DNA of 64,000 nt, from positions 1 through 64,000 of the forward strand of contig RDZY01000007.1 in the NCBI GenBank assembly GCA_004294135.1. The letters are read 5' to 3'. This document shows, piece by piece, positions 37,372 to 46,916 of this stretch. How positions within the stretch are numbered: the first letter of the stretch is position 1; each line of letters opens with the position of its first letter. The notes under the pieces were generated by a model. The model was not told the origin of the DNA, searched no databases, and saw only the letters and a program-made list of their open reading frames with translations. The position numbers were made by a program, and so were the translations under genes. Source of the DNA: Sphingobacteriia bacterium (GTDB lineage: Bacteria > Bacteroidota > Bacteroidia > Chitinophagales > Chitinophagaceae).

Positions 37372-38205
37372 ATGATACCATCTAGAAGAAGTTTTTTAAG
37401 GAAAGGTATTTATACCAGTGTTGCAATTTTTGTAGGTGGGCAATTATTGTCGCAGCAAAATTGCATGGATTCAGGTGATGGTATTATTTCAAAGCCCAGT
37501 CTGCTCAGATTTTTGGTTGCATCGGATGGCCATTATGGTCAAACTGGAACCAATTACCAACAAAACCTTGATGAGTTGGTCGCCCATATAAAACGAGAGC
37601 ATGCATTAGAGCCGCTAGATTGCTGCATCATTAATGGAGATCTGGTACACGACGAAAAAAAATACCTGCCTATTGTAAAGCAGCATCTGGATCAATTACC
37701 AGTGCCATATTATGTAACCCAAGGCAATCACGACCAAGTTAGTCCCGCAGAGTGGAAGTCAATTTGGGGAATGCCAGTGAATCATACAGCGGTAATTCGC
37801 GACCAAGTTTTGTTGATGGCAACTACCTCCAATGAAAAGGGCGAATATATATGTGCTGACTTGGATTGGTTGAAAGCTGAATTGGATAAATATAAAAATC
37901 ATAGTGCCATTTATATTTTCATTCATATTACGCCTGAAAAGTGGACGAGCTATGGAATTCAATGCGACCAGTTTCTACAATTGCTTACGGAATACAAAAA
38001 CATTGTCGCGGTATTTAATGGACACGATCACGACCAAGATCATTTTAAAATAAAGAACAATATTCCTTTTTTATTTGATGGACATTATGGAGGTAATTGG
38101 GGATTGGATTACCGTGGTTATCGCATAGTGGCTTTTAAAGAGAACAGACAACTTCATACTTTTATGATGAATCCGCACCTAAAATTGAATGAAGCTTATT
38201 TTTAG
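37372..38205 (+). CDS. Tat-exported metallophosphoesterase
   Basis: A ~277-residue calcineurin-like phosphoesterase starting at ATG 37372; the longer frame overlaps the TPR gene. The N-terminus MIPSRRSFLRKGIYTSVAIF is a twin-arginine signal with SRRSFLRK. Metal-binding motifs are visible: ASDGHYG near the start, CIINGDLVHD, YYVTQGNHDQV, FIHITPE and the C-terminal FNGHDHDQDH. Together they define a dinuclear metal site. It would be a periplasmic phosphatase or phosphodiesterase; the substrate is unknown. It is convergent with serA across a 123-base gap that shows no clear terminator. Confidence 0.88.
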   Translation: MIPSRRSFLRKGIYTSVAIFVGGQLLSQQNCMDSGDGIISKPSLLRFLVASDGHYGQTGTNYQQNLDELVAHIKREHALEPLDCCIINGDLVHDEKKYLPIVKQHLDQLPVPYYVTQGNHDQVSPAEWKSIWGMPVNHTAVIRDQVLLMATTSNEKGEYICADLDWLKAELDKYKNHSAIYIFIHITPEKWTSYGIQCDQFLQLLTEYKNIVAVFNGHDHDQDHFKIKNNIPFLFDGHYGGNWGLDYRGYRIVAFKENRQLHTFMMNPHLKLNEAYF

Positions 38206-38328
38206 GAGTTCTGGTAGGACAATACACTACTTAACATAATATTAATTATAAGGTAAATAATGTATTCAAATTTGTTATCCAAAAGCTACTGGCACAATTG
38301 CTACTATATACCAGCAGTATGGGTTTGA

Positions 38329-39567
38329 TTAATAAAGCATTCTTACCTTAATCGTTTCTTTTACGTCTCTCAGTAATTCCAACGCTTGCTTCGATAATTT
38401 CTTGTCAATATCCAACACTACATAGCCAATTTCATCATTGGTTTTTAAATACTGCCCCAAAATATTGATATTGTTTTTTGACAATGCGGTATTGATTGCA
38501 CTTAGCACACCCGGCACGTTATGGTGTATATGTAAAATTCTATGTGCTCCCTCAATGGGTGGCAATGCAATAGCTGGAACCGTATGTGAACCATTTGTAA
38601 TTCCGCGCTCTAAATATTGAAATAATTTTGCGCTTACATCTTCTCCAATATTCTGTTGTGCTTCTTCGGTAGACCCACCGATATGAGGTGTTAATAAAAC
38701 ATTAGATAAACCTTGTAATGGGGTTTCAAAACGGTCGCCATTCTTTTCTGGCTCCACAGGAAATACATCAATAGCTGCGCCACTGAGTTGCTTTTCAGAT
38801 AGTGCATTTGCCAAAGCTTTTATATCAACTACTTCACCACGCGCATAATTAATAAGAATGGCTCCCTGTTTCATTTGCTTTATAGTAGCTTTATTCATCA
38901 GATTTTTCGTCTGAGCCGTTTCTGGTATATGCAAGGAAACGATATCTGCTTTACCTAATAAAGTTTTCATATTTCGGGCCGAAACGGCATTGCCCAAAGG
39001 AAGTTTGGTTTCGGTATCATAAAATATTACTTTCATTCCCAAAGCTTCAGCCAACACACTTACTTGAGAGCCAATATTTCCATATCCAATTATTCCCAAA
39101 GTTTTACCCCTCAATTCATAACTGCCTTTGGCTTCTTTCATCCAATTACCTTGATGGGCAGCCATATTTTTGTCAACAATGCGACGAATCAACATCACAC
39201 TCGCACCTATTACCAACTCTGCAACGCTTCTGGTATTACTATATGGGGCATTAAAAACTACTATACCTTTTTCGGTGGCCGCTTTTAAATCAACCTGATT
39301 CACTCCAATGCAAAAGCAACCAATTGCTTGTAATTTTAGAGCAGCATCTAGTACTTTTTTGGTGATTAATGTCTTGGAACGAATGCCAATTAAGTGTACA
39401 TCCTTTATTTCTTTAATCAACTCTTCTTCACTTAATGCGCCATTCATTTTACGCACATTAATATATCCATTCTGCTTAAAATGCTGAACCGCCTTGTCGC
39501 TTATATTTTCTAGAAAAAGAATATTGATCCGTTCTTTCGGGTAACTGGTCATTACTTGCTTGCTCAT
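38329..39567 (-). CDS. serA: D-3-phosphoglycerate dehydrogenase
   Basis: The 412-residue NAD-dependent enzyme that starts serine biosynthesis by oxidising 3-phosphoglycerate. Features in order: N-terminal substrate-domain part, NAD-binding GIIGYGNIGSQV, catalytic-region segments ILINYARGEVVD and LTPHIGGSTEEAQ (with the active His), and a C-terminal ACT domain (~335-412, HHNVPGVLSAINTALSKNNIN) that normally binds serine for feedback inhibition. Size and domain order match the E. coli type (410 residues). It is transcribed towards the metallophosphoesterase gene and away from the serine hydrolase gene. Confidence 0.96.
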   Translation of the reverse strand: MSKQVMTSYPKERINILFLENISDKAVQHFKQNGYINVRKMNGALSEEELIKEIKDVHLIGIRSKTLITKKVLDAALKLQAIGCFCIGVNQVDLKAATEKGIVVFNAPYSNTRSVAELVIGASVMLIRRIVDKNMAAHQGNWMKEAKGSYELRGKTLGIIGYGNIGSQVSVLAEALGMKVIFYDTETKLPLGNAVSARNMKTLLGKADIVSLHIPETAQTKNLMNKATIKQMKQGAILINYARGEVVDIKALANALSEKQLSGAAIDVFPVEPEKNGDRFETPLQGLSNVLLTPHIGGSTEEAQQNIGEDVSAKLFQYLERGITNGSHTVPAIALPPIEGAHRILHIHHNVPGVLSAINTALSKNNINILGQYLKTNDEIGYVVLDIDKKLSKQALELLRDVKETIKVRMLY

Positions 39568-39623
39568 GGTTGCAATTTAATAACTATTTGTATTAACATG
39601 AAATACATAGTTTTCCACCTAGG

Positions 39624-39654
39624 TTGGATGGAGTAGGATCAAAGGGTATATTTG
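39624..39654 (+). promoter_or_regulatory. Promoter of the serine hydrolase gene
   Basis: TTG (39624-39626), a 20-base spacer and TATATTTG (39647-39654) match both halves of the Bacteroidota vegetative promoter. It ends 23 bases before ATG 39678, and this rules against the longer frame that begins at 39624. Confidence 0.7.
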
Positions 39655-39677
39655 TGTTTTACCTGAGAAATATTTTA

Positions 39678-40892
39678 ATGTTGCGATTAATGATTATTCC
39701 AGTTTTGAGTCTTTTTTTACTGGCCTGTAGCGGCAATAGCCAATCAAAAGATACCACTGTAACTAAGCCCCCAGTTGTTTTCAACAAGCAAAGTCAAATA
39801 CATAAAAACCATTACCAAACCATTATTCAGCCCTTGTATGAGAAACAATTGTTGAAGACTGGTTTCAATGGAAGTATTTTATTGGCAAAAAATGGGGAAA
39901 CAGTTTTTGAAGACTATCAAGGGTTTATTAATTTCAGCACAAAAGCACCCATCACCCCCTCTTCTACTTTTCATTTGGCTTCTATTTCCAAGACTTTCAC
40001 TGCAATGACCATTTTAAAATTAATGGAGCAAGGAAGGCTTAAACTAGACGACGACATCAGAAAATACCTGTCCCATTTTCCATATTCCAGTATCACCATC
40101 AAAAATTTATTATCACATAGAACTGGTCTGCCCAAATACGATTTATTCATGTCTGCCAGCCGTTCATATATTACTCGCACCAAAAATAGGCGCGGAAAAA
40201 GGATTAAGCGGACGGTCTATGTAAAAGATCCAGTCTATATTACGGGATTAAGTACCAATTTAGACGTATTGCGGTATTTGGTTGAAATTCGTCCCCCTGT
40301 TGAATCTATGCCCAATCGGCGATACAGTTATTGCAATACCAATTATGCTTTATTAGCCTTAGTGATTGAAAAAATTACAGGTCAATCTTACCCAAGATAT
40401 ATGAGAGACAGTGTTTTTACGCCACTAGGCATGAAAGACACTTATGTATTTAGCATTAAAGACACCGCCAATTATATTCCATCATATACCCCAGGTAAAA
40501 TTCCTTTCGGGTTAGAAAAGTTGGATTGTATTTATGGAGATAAAAATATTTACAGCAATGTGCGCGATTTACTTCAATGGGATCGGGCATTGTACCAAGG
40601 TACTTATATCAGTAATACTACCCAGCATATGGCCTACCAACCATTGAGTAATGAAACAAAGGGAAAGAGAAATTATGGACTGGGATGGCATTTATACGTC
40701 GATTCACCCAATCCTACCATTGTTTACCATAATGGATGGTGGCACGGTAATAACACGGTTTTTAGGCGATTGATTGGGGATACTGCTACCGTTATCATAT
40801 TGGGTAATAAATTCAACAGCAATATCTGGTCAGCAGGCAAACTAAGCTCGGTTTTTACAGGTACAATTGATAGTAAACTAATCGACGAATAA
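39678..40892 (+). CDS. Serine hydrolase, beta-lactamase/DD-peptidase fold, lipoprotein
   Basis: A 404-residue predicted lipoprotein (lipobox LLAC, Cys17) of the class C beta-lactamase-like family. The nucleophile motif is SISK (Ser102, Lys105), the second motif YCN (218-220), and HNGWWHG near the C-terminus corresponds to the KTG-like HxG motif. An insertion rich in Arg/Lys (TRTKNRRGKRIKR) lies between the first and second motifs. Such proteins act as esterases, D-amino-peptide hydrolases or peptidases, and resistance to beta-lactams should not be inferred. The start is fixed by the promoter and the lipoprotein signal. Confidence 0.9.
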   Translation: MLRLMIIPVLSLFLLACSGNSQSKDTTVTKPPVVFNKQSQIHKNHYQTIIQPLYEKQLLKTGFNGSILLAKNGETVFEDYQGFINFSTKAPITPSSTFHLASISKTFTAMTILKLMEQGRLKLDDDIRKYLSHFPYSSITIKNLLSHRTGLPKYDLFMSASRSYITRTKNRRGKRIKRTVYVKDPVYITGLSTNLDVLRYLVEIRPPVESMPNRRYSYCNTNYALLALVIEKITGQSYPRYMRDSVFTPLGMKDTYVFSIKDTANYIPSYTPGKIPFGLEKLDCIYGDKNIYSNVRDLLQWDRALYQGTYISNTTQHMAYQPLSNETKGKRNYGLGWHLYVDSPNPTIVYHNGWWHGNNTVFRRLIGDTATVIILGNKFNSNIWSAGKLSSVFTGTIDSKLIDE

Positions 40893-40985
40893 TAAATTAG
40901 CTTAGATTACGTTTTATATCTCACTAACGGTTTTACCCCTATTTTTGCCAACTTGAAACAATTTAACATCTGACACATTTTGCTT

Positions 40986-43427
40986 ATGAACAATCTACTG
41001 TTTTATGCCGTTCCGGCGATGGGTATTGTAGGTTTACTCTACACCCTAATTAAGTTCAACTGGGTTTCCAAACAGGATGCCGGTAATGAAAGAATGAAAG
41101 AAATCAGCACTTATATTGCTGAAGGTGCAATGGCTTTCTTAAAAGCAGAGTGGAAAATACTCGGCTATTTTGTGGTTATTGTCGCCATTTTATTGGGTTT
41201 TATGGCCAATACCAATGAATCTAGCCACTGGAGTATTGCCATTGCATTTGTAATTGGTGCTGTTTTCAGTGCTACTGCTGGTTATATTGGTATGAAAGTA
41301 GCTACCAAGGCAAACGTGCGTACTGCCCAAGCGGCTAAAATTAGCCTAGCTAAGGCATTGAACGTTTCCTTTACGGGCGGTTCTGTAATGGGATTGGGCG
41401 TATCGGGTCTCGCTGTATTGGGACTTGGTGGTTTGTTTTTAATTATCAAATATTATTTTTCTCCCGACGGTGATGCGGAAGGAATGTTGCGTACCATTGA
41501 AGTACTAACCGGATTTTCTCTGGGTGCTGAAAGCATTGCCTTATTTGCACGTGTGGGCGGTGGTATTTATACAAAAGCAGCCGATGTGGGTGCCGATTTA
41601 GTAGGTAAGGTAGAAGCAGGTATTCCTGAAGATGATCCTCGTAACCCAGCTACTATTGCTGATAATGTGGGTGATAACGTAGGTGATGTAGCTGGTATGG
41701 GCGCTGATTTATTTGGTTCTTATGTGGCTACTGTATTGGCAACTATGGTATTGGGTCAAGAAGTAACGGGACCAAACGGTGCTCAATTAATTGATCAATT
41801 TGGCGGTTTATCTCCCATTTTATTGCCAATGCTTATTGCTGGAGTGGGTATTCTTTTATCTATTGTAGGCACTTTATTTGTTAGAATTGGAGAGAATGCA
41901 GGATTAAATACCGCTACTGTACAAAGAGCATTGAATATGGGTAACTATGGTTCAATGGTTTTAACTGCTGTAGCTTGTTATTTCTTGGTAACTTATATTT
42001 TACCAGAATCAATGATTTTACGAGGGTTAGAATTCACTAGAACTGGTGTTATAGGTGCTATTGCGGTTGGTTTAGTGGTTGGTACTTTAATGAGTATAAT
42101 CACTGAGTACTATACTGCAATGGGCAAACGACCGGTATTAAGTATTATTAAACAATCGAGCACTGGCCACGCTACCAATATTATTGGTGGTTTAGCAATT
42201 GGTATGGAAAGTACTTTCTTGCCAATTTTAGTACTCGCTGGAGGTATATATGGTTCTTACGCTTGTGCTGGTTTATATGGGGTGGCTATTGCTGCGGCTG
42301 GTATGATGGCTACTACTGCAATGCAATTGGCAATTGATGCTTTCGGACCAATTGCAGATAATGCAGGTGGTATTGCAGAAATGAGTGAGTTACCTGCAGA
42401 AGTAAGAGAGAAAACAGATATTTTAGATGCAGTTGGTAACACTACCGCCGCAAGCGGAAAAGGTTTTGCCATTGCTTCTGCTGCTTTAACAGCACTAGCA
42501 TTATTTGCTGCATTCGTTGGTGTGGCTATGCCAGATAATCAACATATTGACATCTATAAAGCAGATGTGTTATCGGCATTATTTGTTGGCGGAATGATTC
42601 CTTTTATCTTCTCTTCCCTAGCCATTAGGGCTGTGGGTGAAGCAGCTATGAGTATGGTGGAAGAAGTTCGTCGCCAGTTCAGAACTATTCCTGGTATTAT
42701 GGAAGGAACTGGTAAGCCCGAATACGATAAATGTGTGGCTATATCTACAGAAGCTTCTTTAAAGAAAATGATGCTACCTGGTGCTATTACTATAATTTCT
42801 CCTTTGTTAATTGGGTTTATAATGGGACCAGAAGCATTAGGCGGGTTTTTAGCAGGTGCTACCGTAAGTGGTGTATTGATGGGAATTTTCCAAAATAATG
42901 CAGGTGGTGCTTGGGATAATGCTAAGAAATCATTTGAGAAAGGAGTAGAGATCAATGGGGAAATGTATTACAAGAAATCAGAACCACATAAGGCATCAGT
43001 AACTGGTGATACAGTAGGTGATCCTTTTAAAGATACATCTGGTCCTTCTATGAATATTTTAATTAAACTAATGTCTATTGTTTCCTTGGTAATAGCTCCT
43101 ACCCTTGCTACCATTCATAAAGCTAAAAGCGCTGATAGTAAGATAGAGAAAAAAGTAGAAGTGAGTATCATCAATAGCGGTAAAGACAGCAGTAAAATGG
43201 CGGTTTCTTTTACTGCTTCTAAAGACGGAATAGATCAATTGGTGGAAGCTATTAAAGCCGATGGATTGGTAAAAGATATTAATAATGTAAATGTTAATAT
43301 CAAAGATGGCAAGCTGATGATTAACGGTGTTGAGCAAGCTGATGATGTACTAAAAAAATATGGTAAGTATTTAATTAGTGCAGATAAGGAAGGAATAAAA
43401 GTAAATGCTGAAATTATTAAAAACTAA
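40986..43427 (+). CDS. hppA: Membrane-bound ion-translocating pyrophosphatase
   Basis: An ~813-residue membrane pyrophosphatase that couples PPi hydrolysis to Na+ or H+ pumping. The substrate-binding region at ~215-235 reads [19 protein letters not shown], and many membrane helices are evident. In [10 protein letters not shown] (~485) the residue after GNTT is Ala, the form I associate with K+-dependent enzymes. The C-terminus is extended by ~100 charged residues (~712-813, beginning [14 protein letters not shown]), not part of the usual ~700-residue core. ATG 40986 is preferred to a TTG two codons earlier. A strong bidirectional terminator follows. Confidence 0.95.
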   Translation: MNNLLFYAVPAMGIVGLLYTLIKFNWVSKQDAGNERMKEISTYIAEGAMAFLKAEWKILGYFVVIVAILLGFMANTNESSHWSIAIAFVIGAVFSATAGYIGMKVATKANVRTAQAAKISLAKALNVSFTGGSVMGLGVSGLAVLGLGGLFLIIKYYFSPDGDAEGMLRTIEVLTGFSLGAESIALFARVGGGIYTKAADVGADLVGKVEAGIPEDDPRNPATIADNVGDNVGDVAGMGADLFGSYVATVLATMVLGQEVTGPNGAQLIDQFGGLSPILLPMLIAGVGILLSIVGTLFVRIGENAGLNTATVQRALNMGNYGSMVLTAVACYFLVTYILPESMILRGLEFTRTGVIGAIAVGLVVGTLMSIITEYYTAMGKRPVLSIIKQSSTGHATNIIGGLAIGMESTFLPILVLAGGIYGSYACAGLYGVAIAAAGMMATTAMQLAIDAFGPIADNAGGIAEMSELPAEVREKTDILDAVGNTTAASGKGFAIASAALTALALFAAFVGVAMPDNQHIDIYKADVLSALFVGGMIPFIFSSLAIRAVGEAAMSMVEEVRRQFRTIPGIMEGTGKPEYDKCVAISTEASLKKMMLPGAITIISPLLIGFIMGPEALGGFLAGATVSGVLMGIFQNNAGGAWDNAKKSFEKGVEINGEMYYKKSEPHKASVTGDTVGDPFKDTSGPSMNILIKLMSIVSLVIAPTLATIHKAKSADSKIEKKVEVSIINSGKDSSKMAVSFTASKDGIDQLVEAIKADGLVKDINNVNVNIKDGKLMINGVEQADDVLKKYGKYLISADKEGIKVNAEIIKN

Positions 43428-43432
43428 TTTTC

Positions 43433-43488
43433 ATTTATTGCATAAAAAAACTCCCCATGAAAATCGGGAGTTTTTTTATGCAATAAAT
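43433..43488. terminator. Bidirectional terminator, 23-bp perfect stem
   Basis: The arms 43433-43455 and 43466-43488 are perfectly complementary over 23 bases around a 10-base loop. The GC-rich ACTCCC/GGGAGT core is flanked by seven A and seven T, so an intrinsic terminator forms in either direction. It separates the convergent pyrophosphatase and PUR genes. Confidence 0.92.
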
Positions 43489-43501
43489 TTTTAGAAATCA
43501 A

Positions 43502-43975
43502 TTACCACTTATCTACTTCTTCGGTAGCAGTATCGTTTACAATTGGTGTATCCGTTACAGCTGTTACTGGTGTATGTGTATGTATTATTTCGGGTGTTTC
43601 TTCTATAATATCACTGGTTGCAACTTCAGCAACTACTGGCGCAGTGCGGATATATGATTCGCCATTTTCACCTTCTGCATCTGGGTATTCATGGTTAAAA
43701 GCATCAAAGTCAAAGTCGGGCATTAGTTCTGTCTTCACATGATCAATGGCTTCGCCAAGGGCCTTAATGAATTTATTAAAGTCCTCTTTATACAAAAAAA
43801 TCTTGTGTCTGTCGTAACCATTGTTATCAAAACGCTTTCTGCTTTCGGTGATGGTAAGATAGTAATCATTGCCACGTGTGGCTCTCACATCAAAAAAGTA
43901 AGTTCTTCTCTTTCCAGCTCGGATGCGTGTGCTGTAAACACTATCCATTTTCTTGTCGTTATTCTCGTACTCCAC
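43502..43975 (-). CDS. PUR-alpha-like nucleic-acid-binding protein (DUF3276)
   Basis: A 157-residue protein. Residues ~12-85 form the single-stranded nucleic-acid-binding PUR domain of the Bacteroidota/spirochaete type (STRIRAGKRRTYFFDVRAT, DYYLTITESRKRF, HKIFLYKEDFNKFIKAL). The C-terminal ~75 residues are acidic and Thr/Val/Pro-rich and look disordered. The frame begins at GTG 43975; ATG 43948 is the alternative. A strong promoter lies upstream (44012-44040). The gene is monocistronic and faces the pyrophosphatase gene across the terminator. Confidence 0.9.
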   Translation of the reverse strand: MEYENNDKKMDSVYSTRIRAGKRRTYFFDVRATRGNDYYLTITESRKRFDNNGYDRHKIFLYKEDFNKFIKALGEAIDHVKTELMPDFDFDAFNHEYPDAEGENGESYIRTAPVVAEVATSDIIEETPEIIHTHTPVTAVTDTPIVNDTATEEVDKW

Positions 43976-44011
43976 AGTTAATTTTTTTGGTTAACGGTTT
44001 GTTAATGATTA

Positions 44012-44040
44012 CAAATATAGGGATGTTTCGGAAATGGCAA
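44012..44040 (-). promoter_or_regulatory. Promoter of the PUR gene
   Basis: On the minus strand a TTG (44040-44038), an 18-base spacer and TATATTTG (44019-44012) match both promoter halves. The leader to GTG 43975 is ~30 bases. Confidence 0.65.
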
Positions 44041-44093
44041 AATAAAGCTATTGTATATAGAAATTGTTTAGCAGCTTCTAAGGGTTGATCTGG

Positions 44094-45914
44094 TTATTTA
44101 TCTTCCTGCGTCTGCAATTGGTAAAGTGTTGCATAGTAGCCATTTAATTGGAGGAGCGACTCATGGGTACCCTGTTCAGCTATTTTTCCATCTTCAAGTA
44201 CTATGATTTGATCGAATCGAAATCCTGAAAGAATTCTATGGGTAATTATCAGTGCAGTTTTTTGTTGTAGGTATTCGTATAAGTTGCCAATAATGGTCTT
44301 TTCCGTTTTTGCATCAACGGCACTTAGGCAGTCGTCGAAAATTACAATTTCAGGATTTTTAATGAGCGAACGGGCAATGGAAATACGCTGTTTTTGTCCC
44401 CCACTCAATGTTACGCCACGCTCTCCTATTAGTGTTTCATAACTTTTGTTGAAACCCAATATTTCTTGGTGAATGCTGGCAAATATTGCTGCTTTTTGTA
44501 CGGTCTCCATGCTGGTAGAAGGATCTACACCAAAACGAATATTGTTGGCCACTGTATCACTAAAGAGGAATATATCTTGTTGAACATAGCTTATTTGGCT
44601 ACGCAGATGCTGTAAGTTAAACTGGCTTAATGCTTTTCCACCAATGGTGATGCTTCCTTTATCTGGTTCATAAAATCGCAGCAACAGTTGTGCAAGGGTA
44701 GATTTGCCACTTCCTGTTTTGCCCAGTATAAGTATTTTTTCCCCTTTTTGAATGGCTAAATTCAATTGCTGTATGGCTTTAATACCCGTATTGGAATAAG
44801 TAAAACTCACGTTATTGAATAGAATTTCCCCACTCACTTTTTCAGAATCTGGGTTATGGTTATGGTTGCGAATATTGGGGACAGTTTCTAAAAATTCGTT
44901 CAGTCTTTTCTGTGAAGCGGCTGCTCTTTGAATCATACTGGCCGTCCATCCAATTGCACTTACTGGAAATGTGAGCATATTGATATAGATCACAAATTCA
45001 ACAATAGTGCTTACTTTGGAAGGATCTTCTAGGGCATGCATGCCACCCATGAAAATGGTTACGAGGGTACTGATTCCAATCATTAATGCCATACTCGGAA
45101 AATAGAATGCTTCTACTTTGGCCAAACCAATTGCCTGTTGCTTGTATGCTTCGCTGTTTTTTTCGAAGAAACCCAGCATGGCTTTTTCTTGAACAAAAGA
45201 TTTAATTACACGAATACCTGAATATGATTCTTGCGCATTGGTAGTCAGGTCAGAAAGATGCCCTTGAATAGCTTCACTTTTTTTGTTGATGATACTATTT
45301 ACCCAATAAATGGTGATGGCTAGCAGGGGCAATGGAGCTAATACGTAGAGGGTAAGTTGTACGTCTTTTCTAAGCATATTAACAATGCAGAAACCAATTA
45401 GTGTGGTTAGATTAATGAGGTACATAATGGCGGGGCCGGTATACATTCTAACGCGACTAACGTCTTCCGACATCCGGTTCATAAGATCGCCCGTACTATG
45501 TGTTTTATAAAAACTAGTATCCAGTTGCTGGTAATGTTGAAAAATCTGATTTTTCTGATCAAACTCAATGTGGCGGCTCATTACAATAATGGTTTGCCGC
45601 ATAAAAAATAGGAGAATACCTCTTATGATGGCAATGAATAAGATGGTCAAGCTACAGATAGCAACCAGCCAGCCAAAACTGAATTCAAAGCTATTGATGA
45701 GAGAGATAAATCCATTTACAACGGAATCGTGTGCATCGTATTTTGGGGATGCTTTGGCTCCGGGTAGTTTTTGCTGTACAAGGTTGATAACATATCCAGT
45801 AATTTGAGGAGCCAGCACAGCAAAATAGTTGGAGGCGACTACAAAAAATATTCCGATAAAAAATCGCTTACGGTATTTCCAGAAAAAATGATTGAGGGAT
45901 GCTAACTGTTTCAA
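44094..45914 (-). CDS. ABC exporter, fused permease/ATPase (YheI/BmrC-like)
   Basis: A 606-residue half-transporter with six membrane segments followed by an ATPase domain. Walker A is GKTGSGKST (~397-405), the signature LSGGQKQR (~502-509) and Walker B IVIFDDCLSAVD (~523-534). The catalytic Glu after Walker B is Asp (DD instead of DE), as in the BmrC/YheI half of heterodimeric exporters, which normally needs a partner; none is adjacent. The frame opens at TTG 45914; a -7 element at 45932-45939 and the absence of an ATG support it. It probably exports lipids or drugs. Confidence 0.9.
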   Translation of the reverse strand: MKQLASLNHFFWKYRKRFFIGIFFVVASNYFAVLAPQITGYVINLVQQKLPGAKASPKYDAHDSVVNGFISLINSFEFSFGWLVAICSLTILFIAIIRGILLFFMRQTIIVMSRHIEFDQKNQIFQHYQQLDTSFYKTHSTGDLMNRMSEDVSRVRMYTGPAIMYLINLTTLIGFCIVNMLRKDVQLTLYVLAPLPLLAITIYWVNSIINKKSEAIQGHLSDLTTNAQESYSGIRVIKSFVQEKAMLGFFEKNSEAYKQQAIGLAKVEAFYFPSMALMIGISTLVTIFMGGMHALEDPSKVSTIVEFVIYINMLTFPVSAIGWTASMIQRAAASQKRLNEFLETVPNIRNHNHNPDSEKVSGEILFNNVSFTYSNTGIKAIQQLNLAIQKGEKILILGKTGSGKSTLAQLLLRFYEPDKGSITIGGKALSQFNLQHLRSQISYVQQDIFLFSDTVANNIRFGVDPSTSMETVQKAAIFASIHQEILGFNKSYETLIGERGVTLSGGQKQRISIARSLIKNPEIVIFDDCLSAVDAKTEKTIIGNLYEYLQQKTALIITHRILSGFRFDQIIVLEDGKIAEQGTHESLLQLNGYYATLYQLQTQEDK

Positions 45915-45931
45915 ATCGATGGGTTGGGCGG

Positions 45932-45939
45932 CAAATATA
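45932..45939 (-). promoter_or_regulatory. Candidate -7 element of the ABC exporter gene
   Basis: The minus strand reads TATATTTG, an exact match, ending 17 bases before TTG 45914. No -33 TTG is found at the ideal distance. Confidence 0.5.
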
Positions 45940-46004
45940 CAAGATAATATTCTAGGGCTTGTGCTTGCTTAAATAGGCTTGAATGGTTGCGTAACAGCCA
46001 ATAT

Positions 46005-46211
46005 TTATCCCTTTGAATATTCCAAAATATCAGCAGGCTGGCAGTCCAGTACTTTACAAATAGTATCCAATGTACTAAAACGAATGGCTTTTGCTTTGCC
46101 TGTTTTTAATATGGAAAGATTAGAGAGCGTGATTCCTACCTTTTCTGAGAGTTCGTTCAGCGACATTTTTCTTCTTGCCATCATCACGTCTAAGTTTACA
46201 ATTATGGGCAT
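46005..46211 (-). CDS. Small HTH transcriptional regulator (Cro/C1 type)
   Basis: A 68-residue regulator consisting of one helix-turn-helix domain (MMARRKMSLNELSEKVGITLSNLSILKTGKA, then FSTLDTICKVLDCQPADIL), close to the YozG type. It binds DNA as a small Cro-like protein. It lies two bases after the DUF2975 gene on the same strand; this pair is recurrent in bacteria, where the membrane protein and the regulator are cotranscribed. Autoregulation of the pair is likely but not visible as an operator. Confidence 0.9.
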   Translation of the reverse strand: MPIIVNLDVMMARRKMSLNELSEKVGITLSNLSILKTGKAKAIRFSTLDTICKVLDCQPADILEYSKG

Positions 46212-46213
46212 AT

Positions 46214-46768
46214 TTATACAGTTAATTCGTTTTCAGATTGGATTTCAATTCCACTTTTAATTATTTGGGCTATTACAAAAAGGGATATACTCATAAAAAG
46301 CCAGATCTCTGCTCCTGCCAAATGTAAATTTTGTAGTGCAGGCATTTCTATACCTTTCTTCATAATCCATTCAATATAGTTTGCTCCCCATAGTGTGAAG
46401 ACACTAATTCCTAAAGCTAAATATCCTAAATTAAGAATAAAGCGTCTTAGGTCAATACTAAAGGGCTTCGATAAATCTAGTTTTCTACTGTAAAGATATT
46501 TTACTATTACGTAAAATAAACAAGCTTTCAGTACAACCACAATATTGATAAGTGTGGTTGTTACAAAAAAATATCCATGGTCAAATTGGTAGAGACTGGA
46601 CAAATCCAAATGATTCCAAAAATATTTCGCACCAATTGGGTTCAATACCAATGCATAAAAACTATTGAATAAAAAGCCCCCGGCTTCAATACAAACACCA
46701 ATGAAAATAATCCACGATAGCACGTTTAATATTTTCAAAATTTGTGGTGAGCTGATTTTTATTTGCAT
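46214..46768 (-). CDS. DUF2975 family membrane protein
   Basis: A 184-residue protein with four predicted membrane helices (around ILNVLSWIIFIGVCIEAGG, FFVTTTLINIVVVLKACLFY, LNLGYLALGISVFTLWG and IWLFMSISLFVIAQII). It matches DUF2975, whose function is unknown. ATG 46768 is used; the longer frame would run through the promoter (46791-46821). It is the first gene of a two-gene unit with the HTH regulator, which suggests it senses or signals something at the membrane. Confidence 0.85.
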   Translation of the reverse strand: MQIKISSPQILKILNVLSWIIFIGVCIEAGGFLFNSFYALVLNPIGAKYFWNHLDLSSLYQFDHGYFFVTTTLINIVVVLKACLFYVIVKYLYSRKLDLSKPFSIDLRRFILNLGYLALGISVFTLWGANYIEWIMKKGIEMPALQNLHLAGAEIWLFMSISLFVIAQIIKSGIEIQSENELTV

Positions 46769-46790
46769 AAATATAATTTTAAATAGACGG

Positions 46791-46821
46791 TAAATATAAA
46801 TAAATATTTGTTGATAAGCAA
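46791..46821 (-). promoter_or_regulatory. Promoter of the DUF2975-HTH unit
   Basis: On the minus strand TTG (46821-46819), a 20-base spacer and TATATTTA (46798-46791) match the promoter with one mismatch in the last base of the -7 half. It ends 22 bases before ATG 46768. Confidence 0.55.
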
Positions 46822-46916
46822 TAAAAAATAATTCTCTATTGAAAATATTAACTTTCACATTACTAGAACCCTGTTCAATACAAATAAAATGTAAAAGGTG
46901 GAACTCACAATTAGAA

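Noticed and set aside
38206..38328. A terminator between the metallophosphoesterase and serA genes
   Set aside because: Only weak, mismatched inverted repeats are present and no GC-rich stem with a T tract was found.
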